Shown: positions 8,239-16,539 of the stretch, piece after piece | Layout of the letters: every line of letters starts with the position of its first letter | Position numbering within the stretch: position 1 is the first letter of the stretch | Assembly (NCBI GenBank): GCA_937891465.1 | Contig: CALAHF010000166.1 | Coordinates: forward strand, 1 to 64,000 | Source: an uncultured Verrucomicrobiales bacterium | Lineage (GTDB): Bacteria; Verrucomicrobiota; Verrucomicrobiia; Verrucomicrobiales; DEV007 | Reading direction: 5' to 3' | Length of the DNA stretch: 64,000 bases | The notes under the pieces: model-generated | What the model was told of the DNA's origin: nothing | The model's input: the letters and a program-made list of their open reading frames with translations, nothing else | The model's database searches: none | Translations under genes and position numbers: made by a program

Positions 8239-8946
8239 TCACTTCTCCGGTTCCGATTTCGCTGCCCCCTCGCACTCCCAAAGCCTGACAGAGTCAAACA
8301 TGATACGACAATCCGGGCCTCCTTTGAAGGTGAATCGGGGTCCGAGTTTATCCTTCTCATTGATGATGCTGACCGCCTCGTGTTCGTATGTCTTGCTGTA
8401 GCCGTTGACGGAGATTCGGATGGTGCCCTTTCTGTATTCGATCACCAAATCGATCCACTCATTGAGCGCCATTTCTGAATCCGGCTCGGAAAACAAAGGG
8501 CCGTCGTCAGGCAACTTAATGCGATGCCCACCGCCTTCGAGAAAACCGAGAACAATCATGTGATGGCCGATCTGAAAACTGGGGCGACCGGGAGTCAGTT
8601 CTTTTTTCTCGAATTGGTAGCGAAGGTGACAAACGAATTGGCCCGGGATTTTGTTCAGATGTCCCACCGGCTCGAGGCCGAGATGATGATCGCGCTTGAG
8701 AGCCTTCATCGCTACTTCGCGGTCCGTAAATTGGGGTGAAATGATCAATTTTCCCTCTTCGATTTTCGTGCCTTTGGCACCCCATCTCTCGCGGTTGATT
8801 TCCCCATCAAAGTCATCGGAATAGACCAGGGTTCCGGAAGAGAACAGTTCGGATTCAAAAGCCGGCTCCTCGGCTCTCAGACTAGCTGAAAACGCGATAA
8901 GAATAATAAGAGCCAAGGCCCATGTTTTAGAGGTGTTTTTCTTCAT
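8239..8946 (-). CDS. Secreted concanavalin-like (DUF1080-related) protein
   Basis: A 235-residue protein with a signal peptide (MKKNTSKTW, hydrophobic core, cleavage near SLRA). The mature part has the pattern of a LamG/DUF1080-like beta sandwich: LVYSDDFDGEINRERWGAKG near the start, EGKLIISPQF, a central FQIGHHMIVLGFLEGGGHRI, then NEWIDLVIEYRKGTIRISVNG and a C-terminal FDSVRLWEC strand. Similar proteins bind or cleave glycans outside the cell. It is the first gene of the minus-strand cluster and has a 50-nt conserved element at 9002-9051 upstream, shared with the second ECF sigma gene, suggesting control by an ECF factor. Confidence 0.7.
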   Translation of the reverse strand: MKKNTSKTWALALIILIAFSASLRAEEPAFESELFSSGTLVYSDDFDGEINRERWGAKGTKIEEGKLIISPQFTDREVAMKALKRDHHLGLEPVGHLNKIPGQFVCHLRYQFEKKELTPGRPSFQIGHHMIVLGFLEGGGHRIKLPDDGPLFSEPDSEMALNEWIDLVIEYRKGTIRISVNGYSKTYEHEAVSIINEKDKLGPRFTFKGGPDCRIMFDSVRLWECEGAAKSEPEK

Positions 8947-9001
8947 GTTTTCGGCTCGACTGAACGGTTAAATATGATCGTGGGCTACGCTGGTAAATCG
9001 C

Positions 9002-9051
9002 CTTCCGCTACAGGTCCACGAAATGAACCCAAATTGGACAAAAAAGTTTGG
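9002..9051 (-). promoter_or_regulatory. Conserved 50-nt upstream element, copy 1 (putative ECF-type promoter)
   Basis: This aligns without gaps with 15598-15647; 39 of 50 positions are identical by hand count. On the plus strand the blocks are CTTCC, ACAGGTCC, and the invariant ATTGGACAAAAAAGTTTGG. It ends 55 nt before the ATG of the secreted protein gene at 8946. Two conserved blocks separated by a variable centre fit a sigma-factor promoter, but which block is -35 or -10 is not known. Confidence 0.55.
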
Positions 9052-9213
9052 CGCATAGCCTTTTCCGATCAGTCGCCGCTGAAATCCTCGCTTCCCGCGG
9101 CCGATGATAAGCAAGGCGCTATCGATCATCTCCAGCGTCGAATCGAATTGCTCGACGTAGTAGAGCGTCCAGATTTCCCCGCTGGCGTCACAGTACGGCG
9201 AACCGAAGTTTTA
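9052..9213. other. Intergenic stretch without a supportable gene
   Basis: The whole 8947-9480 gap holds the conserved element at 9002-9051 and two 43-nt palindromes. The remaining sequence is open in more than one frame on both strands (for example minus-strand YCDASGEIWTLYYVEQFDST) but lacks a start, a ribosome site and any recognised family. It may be decayed coding DNA. Confidence 0.4.
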
Positions 9214-9256
9214 CGAACCAGCAGGGTACGTTCGCTGAGGAAACCCTGTTGGTTCG
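9214..9256. repeat. 43-nt palindromic repeat, copy 2
   Basis: Arms CGAACCAGCAGGGT and ACCCTGTTGGTTCG pair over nearly all 14 positions. The element is flanked by TTTA before it and TTAAA after it. It lies in the gap between the divergent secreted protein and sulfatase genes. Confidence 0.8.
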
Positions 9257-9391
9257 TTAAAATAGGGAGATGAATTCTTCAGATTAGATGCAAGCCGATT
9301 TGGTTGAACTACTTCGATAAAAATTGAAAAATGTTGACCCCGTCGCCGAGGTTTGTGGTCGCGTTCCCCAAATTGAAGCCGAAGTAATTTT

Positions 9392-9434
9392 CGAACGAAC
9401 AGGGTCTGTTCATCGAACATACCCTATTGATTCG
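9392..9434. repeat. 43-nt palindromic repeat, copy 3
   Basis: Arms CGAACGAACAGGGT and ACCCTATTGATTCG with inner TGTTC/GAACA pairing. It is the second copy in the same gap, 178 nt after copy 2, and ends 46 nt before the sulfatase start. Confidence 0.8.
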
Positions 9435-9480
9435 TGCGAGTTGTTGTGCTCCGATGTGCAGCTAATAAGTTGGAGAATTT

Positions 9481-10938
9481 ATGGCACGGGAAAGACCTAA
9501 CATCATTTTTATCATCACCGATCAGCAGCGATTCGACACGATCAATGCGCTCGGATTCCCCTATGCGGACACGCCCCATTTGGATCGGTTGGTGAATGGC
9601 GGTGTCACGTTCACCAATTGCCATGTCACCGCACCCAGCTGCGCTCCATCGCGAGCGAGCCTTTTTACTGGGCAGTATCCACACACCAACGGGATTCTAA
9701 AAAACGCAGATCGCTGGACAAGGAGCTGGGTGAACGATCTCGCGGAGTCGGGTTATCACTGTGTGAATGCAGGAAAAATGCACACTTTTCCGTTTACGAC
9801 GCCGTGCGGATTTAATGAGCGCTACGTGGTGGAAAATAAGGACCGCTATCTCGAAGGGCGTTACTTTTTTGATGAATGGGACAAGGCGCTGGCGGCTCGC
9901 GGATTGGTGAAACAACAGCGCGAAACCTATCGGGAAAGAGATGATTACGCGGACCGACTCGGGGCTTTCACGTGGGATTTGCCGCCGGAAACGCATTCGG
10001 ATAACTTTGTGGGGAATCTTTCGAAATGGTGGCTGAAAACGCATCCGAAAGAGGATCCGCTGTTTCTACAAATCGGATTTCCGGGGCCTCATCCGCCGTA
10101 TGATCCCACACCGGAAGCGCTCGCGGATTACGCCGATCGGGAGATCCCACTTCAGCCGGTGACAACGGATGATTTGGAAAACCAGCCGGAAGCCTACAAA
10201 GCGATGCGGCAACACAACAACGAGGTCGACCATGACTCCGTGATTTTGGAGCTTGATCCAACCGAGGAGCAACGGCTCGATCAGCGGCGGCACTACATGG
10301 CAAACGTGACGATGATTGATACAAAAGTCGGCGAGATCATGGAATCGCTCGAGGAACAGGGCTACCTGGAAAACTCAGTGATCATCTTTACGAGCGATCA
10401 CGGCGATTGCCTGACAGATCACGGGCATTCCCAGAAGTGGACGTTTTACGAACAAGTCACAAAGATGCCGACGATCGTTTGGTCTTCAAACGGACGGTTT
10501 GGTGAAGGTGGACGTCGCATTGATGAGCTGACGTCGCTATTTGATTTGGGGCCGACGATTCTGGAGTTGGCGGATTGTGAAGTGCCGGAGAATTTCATGG
10601 CGGAATCCTTGAACCCCGCGTTGGAAGGTGACTCTGAGTGGTCGGGCCGTGACTATGTTTTTGCCGAAGGCTGCCGCGACGGAAATTTTGTTTCAGCGGA
10701 TTACCAGACGATGATCCGAAGCGACGAATGGAAGCTGGTTCAAATCACAGGGAGTGATCCGATCGATGGCGGAACGGAAGGGCAGCTTTTTGATTTGGTG
10801 AACGATCCGGGCGAGCAGGTCAATTTGTGGAATTCAGCGGATCATGCAGAAAAGAAAAATGAACTGGTGTGTGAGCTTTTTGAATGGCGAGTCAAGACTG
10901 GTCATCTTGCGGCGAGTCATTATGCTGATGCCCGATAA
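9481..10938 (+). CDS. Cytoplasmic sulfatase (type I, CAPSR)
   Basis: A 485-residue alkaline-phosphatase-superfamily sulfatase. The N-terminal RPNIIFIITDQQRFDT supplies metal-binding aspartates. The C54-A-P-S-R motif is the CxPSR signature in which the cysteine becomes formylglycine through a separate activating enzyme. Further metal ligands lie in TSDHGDCLTDHGHSQK. No signal peptide is visible, so it probably works in the cytoplasm on an imported sulfate ester, unlike the exported sulfatase at 55.6-57.0 kb. A GGAG ribosome site lies just before the ATG. The next gene, a TctA-type permease, begins 5 nt after the stop, so transporter and sulfatase form one operon; the transporter may import the sulfated acid or a product, which is inference. 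Confidence 0.9.
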   Translation: MARERPNIIFIITDQQRFDTINALGFPYADTPHLDRLVNGGVTFTNCHVTAPSCAPSRASLFTGQYPHTNGILKNADRWTRSWVNDLAESGYHCVNAGKMHTFPFTTPCGFNERYVVENKDRYLEGRYFFDEWDKALAARGLVKQQRETYRERDDYADRLGAFTWDLPPETHSDNFVGNLSKWWLKTHPKEDPLFLQIGFPGPHPPYDPTPEALADYADREIPLQPVTTDDLENQPEAYKAMRQHNNEVDHDSVILELDPTEEQRLDQRRHYMANVTMIDTKVGEIMESLEEQGYLENSVIIFTSDHGDCLTDHGHSQKWTFYEQVTKMPTIVWSSNGRFGEGGRRIDELTSLFDLGPTILELADCEVPENFMAESLNPALEGDSEWSGRDYVFAEGCRDGNFVSADYQTMIRSDEWKLVQITGSDPIDGGTEGQLFDLVNDPGEQVNLWNSADHAEKKNELVCELFEWRVKTGHLAASHYADAR

Positions 10939-10943
10939 TCATC

Positions 10944-12473
10944 ATGTTTGAATTTGTTCCACTTTTAGCTGAAGCCAGCCCGCTCGCCGACGCACTTGCC
11001 AGTATTCTAAGTCCGTGGGGCTTATTGCTGATTGTTTTCGGAACTGCGCTCGGCGTTTTCGTCGGGGCGGTGCCTGGCCTCACGGGAACAATGTTGATCG
11101 CGCTGATGCTGCCGCTGACTTATGGCCACGACAAGCTGCTCTCGATGGCGTTTCTCATCGCGGTTTATGTCGGGGCGGTGAGCGGTGGGATGATCACGGC
11201 GACGCTGTTGCGAATGCCGGGAACGCCTGCATCAATCGTGACGACGCTCGACGGCTACCCGATGGCCCGCGACGGATTGCCGGGCAAAGCCCTCGGGCTG
11301 GGGGTCATGGCCTCAACGATGGGCGGCATGATTTCATGGGGATTTCTCGTTTTGCTGACAGAACCGATCGCGCGGCTGTCCTCGAAATTTGGCTACTTCG
11401 AGTATTTTTCGCTCGTCCTCATGGCCCTCGTTTTGATCGCTACGATCGGCGGAAAATCGCTCTCCCGTTCGCTGTTCTCGGGCTTTTTCGGGATTCTTCT
11501 CTCGATGCCGGGGATCGTCGCTGCAACCGGCGCGCCGCGAATGACGTTTGGCATCACAGAAATGAACGCCGGATTCGGACACATGCCAGTGTTGATCGGG
11601 TTGTTCGCGGTAAATCAAATCCTGCGGGAAATCATCAATATCGAGCAAAAGAAAAAACCGATCGATATTGGTAAAAATAAAGTGCTGGTCGGACTGGTCG
11701 ACATCAAGAATCACGCCGTCAATATGGTCCGCTCGTCGGTGATCGGAACGTGGATTGGGATTCTACCGGGCATCGGCGCAAATATCGGATCGGTCACCGC
11801 GTATTCGGTGGCGAAGAGCGTTTCAAAAGAGCCGGAGAAATTCGGGACCGGTCATGAGCCGGGAGTCGTCGCGGCGGAATCAGCCAACAATGCGACCATC
11901 GGCGGGGCCTTGATCCCTCTCCTTGCTATGGGCTTACCTGGCAGTGTCATGGAAGTGGTATTGCTCGGCGCGCTCATCGTTCACGGAATACAGCCGGGGC
12001 CGCGCCTGATGGAGCAGAGCCCAACCATGGTCTACACAATTATGGGAGCGATGTTCATCGCCAACATTTTCATGGCGTTGATCATGTTTGGCTCAATGAA
12101 GAAAATTGCAAAGCTCGTGCGCATTCCGCGCCCGTATTTGCTACCGATGATCCTTTGTTTCGCGGTCATAGGGTCCTACGCGCTGTCGAATCGAGTCTTC
12201 GATATTTACGTGATGCTCGGATTTGGATTGCTCGGGTTTTGCATGGAATCGTTCAGGATTCCCCTCGCCCCATTTGTGATTGGTTTCGTGCTTGGACCAA
12301 TCGCCGAGAAAAATCTCAGCCTTGGTCTTCAGGCCTCGAACGGAAGTTACTCCCCGATTTTCACCCAACCCATTTCCCTGACCTTCGTCATCATTTCTGT
12401 GCTGATGCTTTTCATGCCTGCGATTAGAAAACTTCTTTCATTACCCAAACCACCCGGGGTCAAAGCGTCATGA
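10944..12473 (+). CDS. tctA: Tripartite tricarboxylate transporter large permease TctA
   Basis: A 509-residue polytopic membrane protein, the normal length for TctA, with about 12 hydrophobic segments. The typical glycine-rich motifs are present: VGAVPGLTGTMLIALMLPLT near residue 40-60, GMITATLLRMPGTPASIVTT, and the second repeat GILPGIGANIGSVTAY with GHEPGVVAAESANNAT. TctA forms the transport path of TTT systems, which take up citrate-like carboxylates with a periplasmic binding protein (TctC) and a small membrane subunit (TctB). The start is 5 nt after the sulfatase gene, and the stop overlaps the next start (ATGA), so the three genes are an operon. The substrate cannot be read from sequence. 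Confidence 0.92.
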   Translation: MFEFVPLLAEASPLADALASILSPWGLLLIVFGTALGVFVGAVPGLTGTMLIALMLPLTYGHDKLLSMAFLIAVYVGAVSGGMITATLLRMPGTPASIVTTLDGYPMARDGLPGKALGLGVMASTMGGMISWGFLVLLTEPIARLSSKFGYFEYFSLVLMALVLIATIGGKSLSRSLFSGFFGILLSMPGIVAATGAPRMTFGITEMNAGFGHMPVLIGLFAVNQILREIINIEQKKKPIDIGKNKVLVGLVDIKNHAVNMVRSSVIGTWIGILPGIGANIGSVTAYSVAKSVSKEPEKFGTGHEPGVVAAESANNATIGGALIPLLAMGLPGSVMEVVLLGALIVHGIQPGPRLMEQSPTMVYTIMGAMFIANIFMALIMFGSMKKIAKLVRIPRPYLLPMILCFAVIGSYALSNRVFDIYVMLGFGLLGFCMESFRIPLAPFVIGFVLGPIAEKNLSLGLQASNGSYSPIFTQPISLTFVIISVLMLFMPAIRKLLSLPKPPGVKAS

Positions 12474-13870
12474 GTGATTCTTCCGATTCTCAGAAAAAAA
12501 CAGGCCTACTGCGCGCCTGGCACATCGTGGCGTGGCTTCTTGTTGTCGTCCTGGTCGGTTGGTGGATCGCGAAAGGTTTCAGTGCGCAAAAGACGACCTA
12601 CCCGAATAAGCCCATCGAAGTCGTTGTACCGTATCCTGCGGGCGGTGGCTCAGACACGTTTGTCCGGCGAGTCATTCAGCAAGGGATCGAAGAAGGACAG
12701 CTGCTCGATGTTCCGCTGGCGGTGTTCAACGTCCCCGGCGGTGGCGGCACGATTGGCAGCCGCGACGTGATGAACAGCCGTCCCGACGGCTACAAGGTAA
12801 TCTGTCATCACACCTCGATGATCAGCTCTAAATTAGCGGGTACCGTAGATTTTGGCCCGGATGATTTTGCAAAGTTTGCCCAGACGGGAAAGAATACCAT
12901 GATCGTGATGGTCCGCGAAGACTGTCCCTATCCGGATCTCAAAGCTCTGTTGAACGCGGCGGCCGAGAATCCGAAATCTCTCAAGTTCGGCGCGAACATC
13001 GGTTCCGCGGCCTACTTCATCACCCTCCAGCTCGAAAAAGCGGTTCCAGGAGCTAAATTCAGCATTGTCTCGGCCGATGGTGGAGCGGATCGTTACAACC
13101 GCCTCATCGGAGGGCACCTCGACGCCGGAATTTTCTCTCTCTCGGAATATCTTGATTTCCGGGACGGGGATGACACCCCAGCCGATCGAAATGTGAAAGC
13201 GCTGTCGGTACTGTCTGAAGAGCGACATCCCGCAATTCCCGATGCCGGCACTGCAATCGAGCAGGGCTTTCCCGTGACCTTCAGCAATGGTTACTACTGG
13301 TGGGCTGCCAAAGACACGCCCCCCGAAATTCAGGAGTATCTCGCCGATGTATTGGAAAGAACGATGCAGACGGAAATCGCCCAGAGCGAGATGAAGCGGT
13401 TGCGTATTGATCCAACCTTTCTGCGTGGCAAAGAGGTCGAAGCCGACATTCAGGCCACCGTCGACAGCTTCAAATCCGTCATCGCTGAGGAGAATCGGGT
13501 CGTCCCTGATTTCGCGAAGTACATGCAGATCCTCGTGCTGATCTTGTTCGTGATCGTCATCATCGTTTCCATTCGCGAACGCGGCCAGCCCGACGAAGAC
13601 GCGATTGATCTCGACTCGGACAGCCCCGCCTTCACCAAACGTAAAGGACGCGCCACCGCCTGTTTTGTCGCCTTGTTAAGCTACGTGTTGCTTCTCGTGT
13701 TCACACCCATTCCGTTCGCGATTGCCTCGAGTCTCATGGTTTTCATTACCGGAGGTTTGATGTCTGCCTGGGACAAAAAATACCGCCTCATCCTTTTCCA
13801 GCTGGCGTTGCTCACCGGCTTCGGCGCGGAATTTGTCTTTACCAAAGTGTTCACGATTCCGCTTCCGTGA
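12470..13870 (+). CDS. Fused TctC-TctB protein: membrane-anchored solute receptor plus small permease
   Basis: One 466-residue frame contains what are normally two proteins. Residues about 19-37 form a membrane helix rather than a cleaved signal. Residues about 44-340 are a TctC/Bug-type binding domain: NKPIEVVVPYPAGGGSDT at the start, NVPGGGGTIGSRDV, PDGYKVICHH, and DAGIFSLSEYL. A second helix follows at about 351-368. The C-terminal part (about 385-466) has the hydrophobic segments and the terminal F-x-IPLP ending of TctB. The receptor is thus tethered at both ends, facing the periplasm. The start overlaps the tctA stop by 4 nt, which argues for a genuine gene rather than an assembly join. 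The order tctA then tctC-B is also unlike the common tctC-B-A. Confidence 0.85.
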   Translation: MSDSSDSQKKTGLLRAWHIVAWLLVVVLVGWWIAKGFSAQKTTYPNKPIEVVVPYPAGGGSDTFVRRVIQQGIEEGQLLDVPLAVFNVPGGGGTIGSRDVMNSRPDGYKVICHHTSMISSKLAGTVDFGPDDFAKFAQTGKNTMIVMVREDCPYPDLKALLNAAAENPKSLKFGANIGSAAYFITLQLEKAVPGAKFSIVSADGGADRYNRLIGGHLDAGIFSLSEYLDFRDGDDTPADRNVKALSVLSEERHPAIPDAGTAIEQGFPVTFSNGYYWWAAKDTPPEIQEYLADVLERTMQTEIAQSEMKRLRIDPTFLRGKEVEADIQATVDSFKSVIAEENRVVPDFAKYMQILVLILFVIVIIVSIRERGQPDEDAIDLDSDSPAFTKRKGRATACFVALLSYVLLLVFTPIPFAIASSLMVFITGGLMSAWDKKYRLILFQLALLTGFGAEFVFTKVFTIPLP

Positions 13871-13899
13871 ATTCCATCCGCCCGTCGAATGGCATCGAC

Positions 13900-14078
13900 C
13901 AGGGAATAGAAACAATCCCGATTCCTGTGTTCACTCTTCGGAAAAACAAAAATGGTCCGCTGAATTTCCCGCCTGGGGCTGCGATTGAATGAAGGCCCAT
14001 TCTATGGCCGACGATCAGCACCCGCCCAAAGTCATCGGGAAATCACGAATGCAAAGACCGCACATCCTCAATCAGATG
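13900..14078 (-). pseudogene. Decayed C-terminal part of a histidine phosphatase-like gene
   Basis: The minus-strand frame reads HLIEDVRSLHS, a stop, then FPDDFGRVLIVGHRMGLHSI and later FFRRVNTGIVSI before stopping near 13851. RVLIVGH followed by a short hydrophobic run is the typical second-histidine motif of SixA/phosphoglycerate-mutase-type phosphatases, and FFRRVNTGIVSI fits the late segment of that fold. There is no start, there is an internal stop, and the N-terminal RHG part is absent. It lies between the convergent TctC-TctB gene and the membrane regulator at 14080. Assignment is by motif only. Confidence 0.35.
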
Positions 14079-14079
14079 C

Positions 14080-15054
14080 TCACTTCACAAATCGCACCGG
14101 AAGATTGGGCTGTTTAATCAAGGTGAGATGGACATCATCCACGAAGTAGCCGCCCAGTTCGATGGGGGTTTTGGACCCCGTCATGGTATTCACGTTCACA
14201 GAAATGAGGGCGATGGTGGCTTCCGGGGCCAGGATGCAGGATGTGGAAAGGGTGCCCGGCTCGTCTCCGGGCTTGAGCTTGATCGCCTTGTTCCCAACCG
14301 CTACCGCATCGCTGATCACGAGCGGCCATGCTTTGCCGATGGACTCGGGCTCAGCCCGGTAGAGAGAAATCGTGCACGTCCCTTTCAGTTTGGGCACTTC
14401 TGTATCATTGGGAGCCGCTTCGCGATTGAACCTGGCAGAAAACTCAAGCGTGAACTGAGCTTCTGAGTTCTCTGTGTCCCACTGTTGCTGGATCGACGAC
14501 AGGTCAATGAGCTGAAACACATTGCACGCGGAGGCTCCGCCGTTGGGCTTTCCGGTGACATTGGCCGTCTCAAGAAACCGCAATTTATGGTTTCCGTCTG
14601 CTTCCTCGATCACCTCGGCAGGATCTCCGCTCCAACCGCCGAAGGTGGATGGGAAACCACTATCGATGGGACCCGCTGAATCCTCAAAGGCTCCATTCGC
14701 GACAGGAATCAATGCAGCTTGCGACTTTGGTGAACCCACGGCCCATGCCACTCCAACACCTAACACACCCAACAAAGCACCGGCAACGAGAGCGGCAGCG
14801 AGCTGTCTGGACCAGGCAAAGGGGCGAAGGTTGAGGCTTTGAGATGGCTCCGGGGCGGGGAACGGAACCGTTTCCATATCCAAAGCCAGCGTTTCATCGC
14901 CGAGCGCGCCATGAATTTGCGCCGCCGTGAGATACTCCGATCGAACCGTTGCATCGCTTACTATCTTATCAGACAAGACTGCTGCTTCCTCCCCGGAAGT
15001 CTGTCCATCGAGATGCTTTTGTATGAGCGCTTGCCAATCGTTTGAGTCAGTCAT
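14080..15054 (-). CDS. Single-pass membrane regulator coupled to ECF sigma factor
   Basis: A 324-residue protein. Residues 1-80 are cytoplasmic and include a DWQALIQKHLDGQTSGEEAA start and the SEYLTAAQIHGALGD helix, a layout found in anti-sigma-like partners of verrucomicrobial ECF factors. A membrane helix covers about 84-106. The rest is outside and resembles a galactose-binding-like beta sandwich (IPVANGAFED, then FGGWSGDPAEVIE, CNVFQLIDLSS, and a C-terminal GYFVDDVHLTLI). No FecR core is evident, unlike the regulator at 1-1049. Its ATG overlaps the stop of the sigma gene by 4 nt (ATGA). The inferred role is control of the sigma factor in response to an extracellular ligand. Confidence 0.7.
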   Translation of the reverse strand: MTDSNDWQALIQKHLDGQTSGEEAAVLSDKIVSDATVRSEYLTAAQIHGALGDETLALDMETVPFPAPEPSQSLNLRPFAWSRQLAAALVAGALLGVLGVGVAWAVGSPKSQAALIPVANGAFEDSAGPIDSGFPSTFGGWSGDPAEVIEEADGNHKLRFLETANVTGKPNGGASACNVFQLIDLSSIQQQWDTENSEAQFTLEFSARFNREAAPNDTEVPKLKGTCTISLYRAEPESIGKAWPLVISDAVAVGNKAIKLKPGDEPGTLSTSCILAPEATIALISVNVNTMTGSKTPIELGGYFVDDVHLTLIKQPNLPVRFVK

Positions 15055-15581
15055 GCCGGTTCCTTTGCTAGTTGTCGTTCAATGCACGCCTGCAGATCGC
15101 GGCGGGCGCGTTGGATCGTTTTGTAAATCGCCTCGACCGTGCGACCTTCGCGTTGTGAGAGAATTTCGGGACTGTGGCCCTCGTGGTAGTAGCCCTTCAC
15201 CAGTCGGCGGGGCTTTTCGTTGAGCTTGCCGAGGCAGGTGGCGAGATGCGTTTCGAGGGCAATGTCGAAATCAGATGAACGCTCCATCCCCTGCTCGAGG
15301 GCTTCCCTGGCTTGTTCCGTGAGCTGAGCCCTGCGGGATTCCTTCGCCAAAAAGCGCCGCGTTTCAATCCGCGAAAATCCCATCGCCCAATTGATGAACG
15401 GACGGTCAGGATCATAGCTTTCAAACTGTCGCCACAGTGCCACAGCCGTTTCCTGCAGGATTTCCCTAGCGTCCGCCCGATGCGGAACCATGACGAGAAT
15501 CGACCGCAGCATCACTGGTTCGCTCTCGAGAAGGAGGCGGGTAAAGCGTTCATGATCGCTGTTGGAATCCGTGGTTGGCAT
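15051..15581 (-). CDS. ECF RNA polymerase sigma factor, second copy
   Basis: A 176-residue sigma factor of the same class as the one at 1043-1576. Region 2 (about 15-80) contains HRADAREILQETAVALWRQF and an aromatic FINWAMGFSRIETRRFL segment. Region 4 (about 110-165) contains the helix-turn-helix SPEILSQREGRTVEAIYKTI. It is coupled by a 4-nt overlap to the membrane regulator. The 50-nt element 16 nt upstream of its start is shared with a secreted-protein gene, which suggests that the sigma factor directs its own transcription and that of the distant gene; this is inference from sequence identity alone. Confidence 0.9.
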   Translation of the reverse strand: MPTTDSNSDHERFTRLLLESEPVMLRSILVMVPHRADAREILQETAVALWRQFESYDPDRPFINWAMGFSRIETRRFLAKESRRAQLTEQAREALEQGMERSSDFDIALETHLATCLGKLNEKPRRLVKGYYHEGHSPEILSQREGRTVEAIYKTIQRARRDLQACIERQLAKEPA

Positions 15582-15597
15582 GGAGAAAAAAGAGTAA

Positions 15598-15647
15598 CTT
15601 CCACAACAGGTCCGCGGAAGGACGGATTATTGGACAAAAAAGTTTGG
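15598..15647 (-). promoter_or_regulatory. Conserved 50-nt upstream element, copy 2 (putative autoregulated ECF promoter)
   Basis: The partner of 9002-9051. Invariant blocks are ACAGGTCC and ATTGGACAAAAAAGTTTGG (plus strand), with a variable centre of the same length. It ends 16 nt before the sigma gene start at 15581, so transcription would begin very close to the ATG or the true start lies further in. Confidence 0.55.
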
Positions 15648-15965
15648 TTTTTCGAATTCGGGCGCTTGCGGACAGTTCGCCAAGACCCAGCATTTTTGGA
15701 TCACGTCCCCGCAAACTCAACAACCCAGGCAATGTAGCCGCCGTAGATTTCAAATTTGGATTGAATGATGAAGAACGAGTGATTGATCGCCACCCAAAAG
15801 CTTCCGAGCTAGGTCGGCCCTCCTGTCACCCAATCGAGAAAAACTCGATTTTCATTGGTCGAAACGAGAAAAAACGGACCGACAAACAGGTAAAATCAGA
15901 TCAAAAGACCGATGATCAAAACGACGGTCAGTCACTTCTACAGATGAATTTGCCGACTGGTTTCG
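15648..15965. other. Intergenic stretch without a supportable gene
   Basis: Between the ECF upstream element and the membrane protein stop at 15966 there is no convincing start or family. A 36-codon minus-strand frame (15700-15810) reads WVAINHSFFIIQSKFEIYGG but lies between stops without a start; it may be a remnant. Confidence 0.4.
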
Positions 15966-16478
15966 TCAGTCTTCATCATCCGCCTCGTCCGTCATCCCAA
16001 TCCCAGCCTTCTCCAAAAAAGCCGCAAGCCGCTCCGTGTCTTCACAGTTAAAAACATACCGCCAGCTTCCACCCTTCGGCGTGACTTCAATCACGGAACC
16101 TTTATTCGCGAGAAAACCGATTTTTTTTCCGCCAAAATCAAAACGCCAGCCAACGCCGCCGAATTTCAGCAGGTTCACATGTTGAATAATTTCGATGGAT
16201 TCAATCGTCTCAACCGGCACGTAGCCGTTCAGCTTTGAGAAGCCAAAACTCAGTCGCTCGCCATCGAAGGTCACTGAATATTTAGCAAAAGCGATCGCTG
16301 CAATCACCAGCGCGATCAACGTGACGACGACAAGCACGATGGCAAACCATGCGAGCGGATTCGAGGCGGCGGCGGCATCAAATTGTTGCCACAGATAAAC
16401 GCCAAGAATGACGTCGCCAACCGCGATCGCCCAGAGGAGCTGCGACCACCAGACTGTTTTGGTTTCTTCAAAAAGCAT
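15966..16478 (-). CDS. Membrane protein, PH-domain-like, function unknown
   Basis: Two close hydrophobic helices near the N-terminus (WWSQLLWAIAVGDVILGVYLW and LAWFAIVLVVVTLIALVIAAI) are followed by a cytoplasmic beta-rich part (YSVTFDGERLSFGFSKLNGYVP, VETIESIEII, GVIEVTPKGGSWRYVF-like strands), the usual form of small bacterial membrane-anchored PH-like proteins. The frame is open to 16646, but a start there would overlap the divergent ceramidase gene. The Met at 16478 (MLFEETKTVWW) is chosen because it leaves room for a divergent promoter; the Met at 16511 is an alternative. No partner gene is obvious. Confidence 0.6.
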   Translation of the reverse strand: MLFEETKTVWWSQLLWAIAVGDVILGVYLWQQFDAAAASNPLAWFAIVLVVVTLIALVIAAIAFAKYSVTFDGERLSFGFSKLNGYVPVETIESIEIIQHVNLLKFGGVGWRFDFGGKKIGFLANKGSVIEVTPKGGSWRYVFNCEDTERLAAFLEKAGIGMTDEADDED

Positions 16479-16539
16479 CACTGAATGCGTAACGTAAAAT
16501 CCTCGCCGCATCGCCTGATTTTTCACAAAATTTGCGGAC

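Noticed and set aside
8974-9273. Plus-strand frame of 99 codons and opposing minus-strand YCDASGEIWTLYYVEQFDST
   Set aside because: The plus frame covers the conserved 50-nt element and a palindrome; neither frame has a start context or known family. Possibly decayed coding DNA, not called.
15700-15810. Minus-strand 36-codon frame with WVAINHSFFIIQSKFEIYGG
   Set aside because: Bounded by stops, no initiator, no family recognised.
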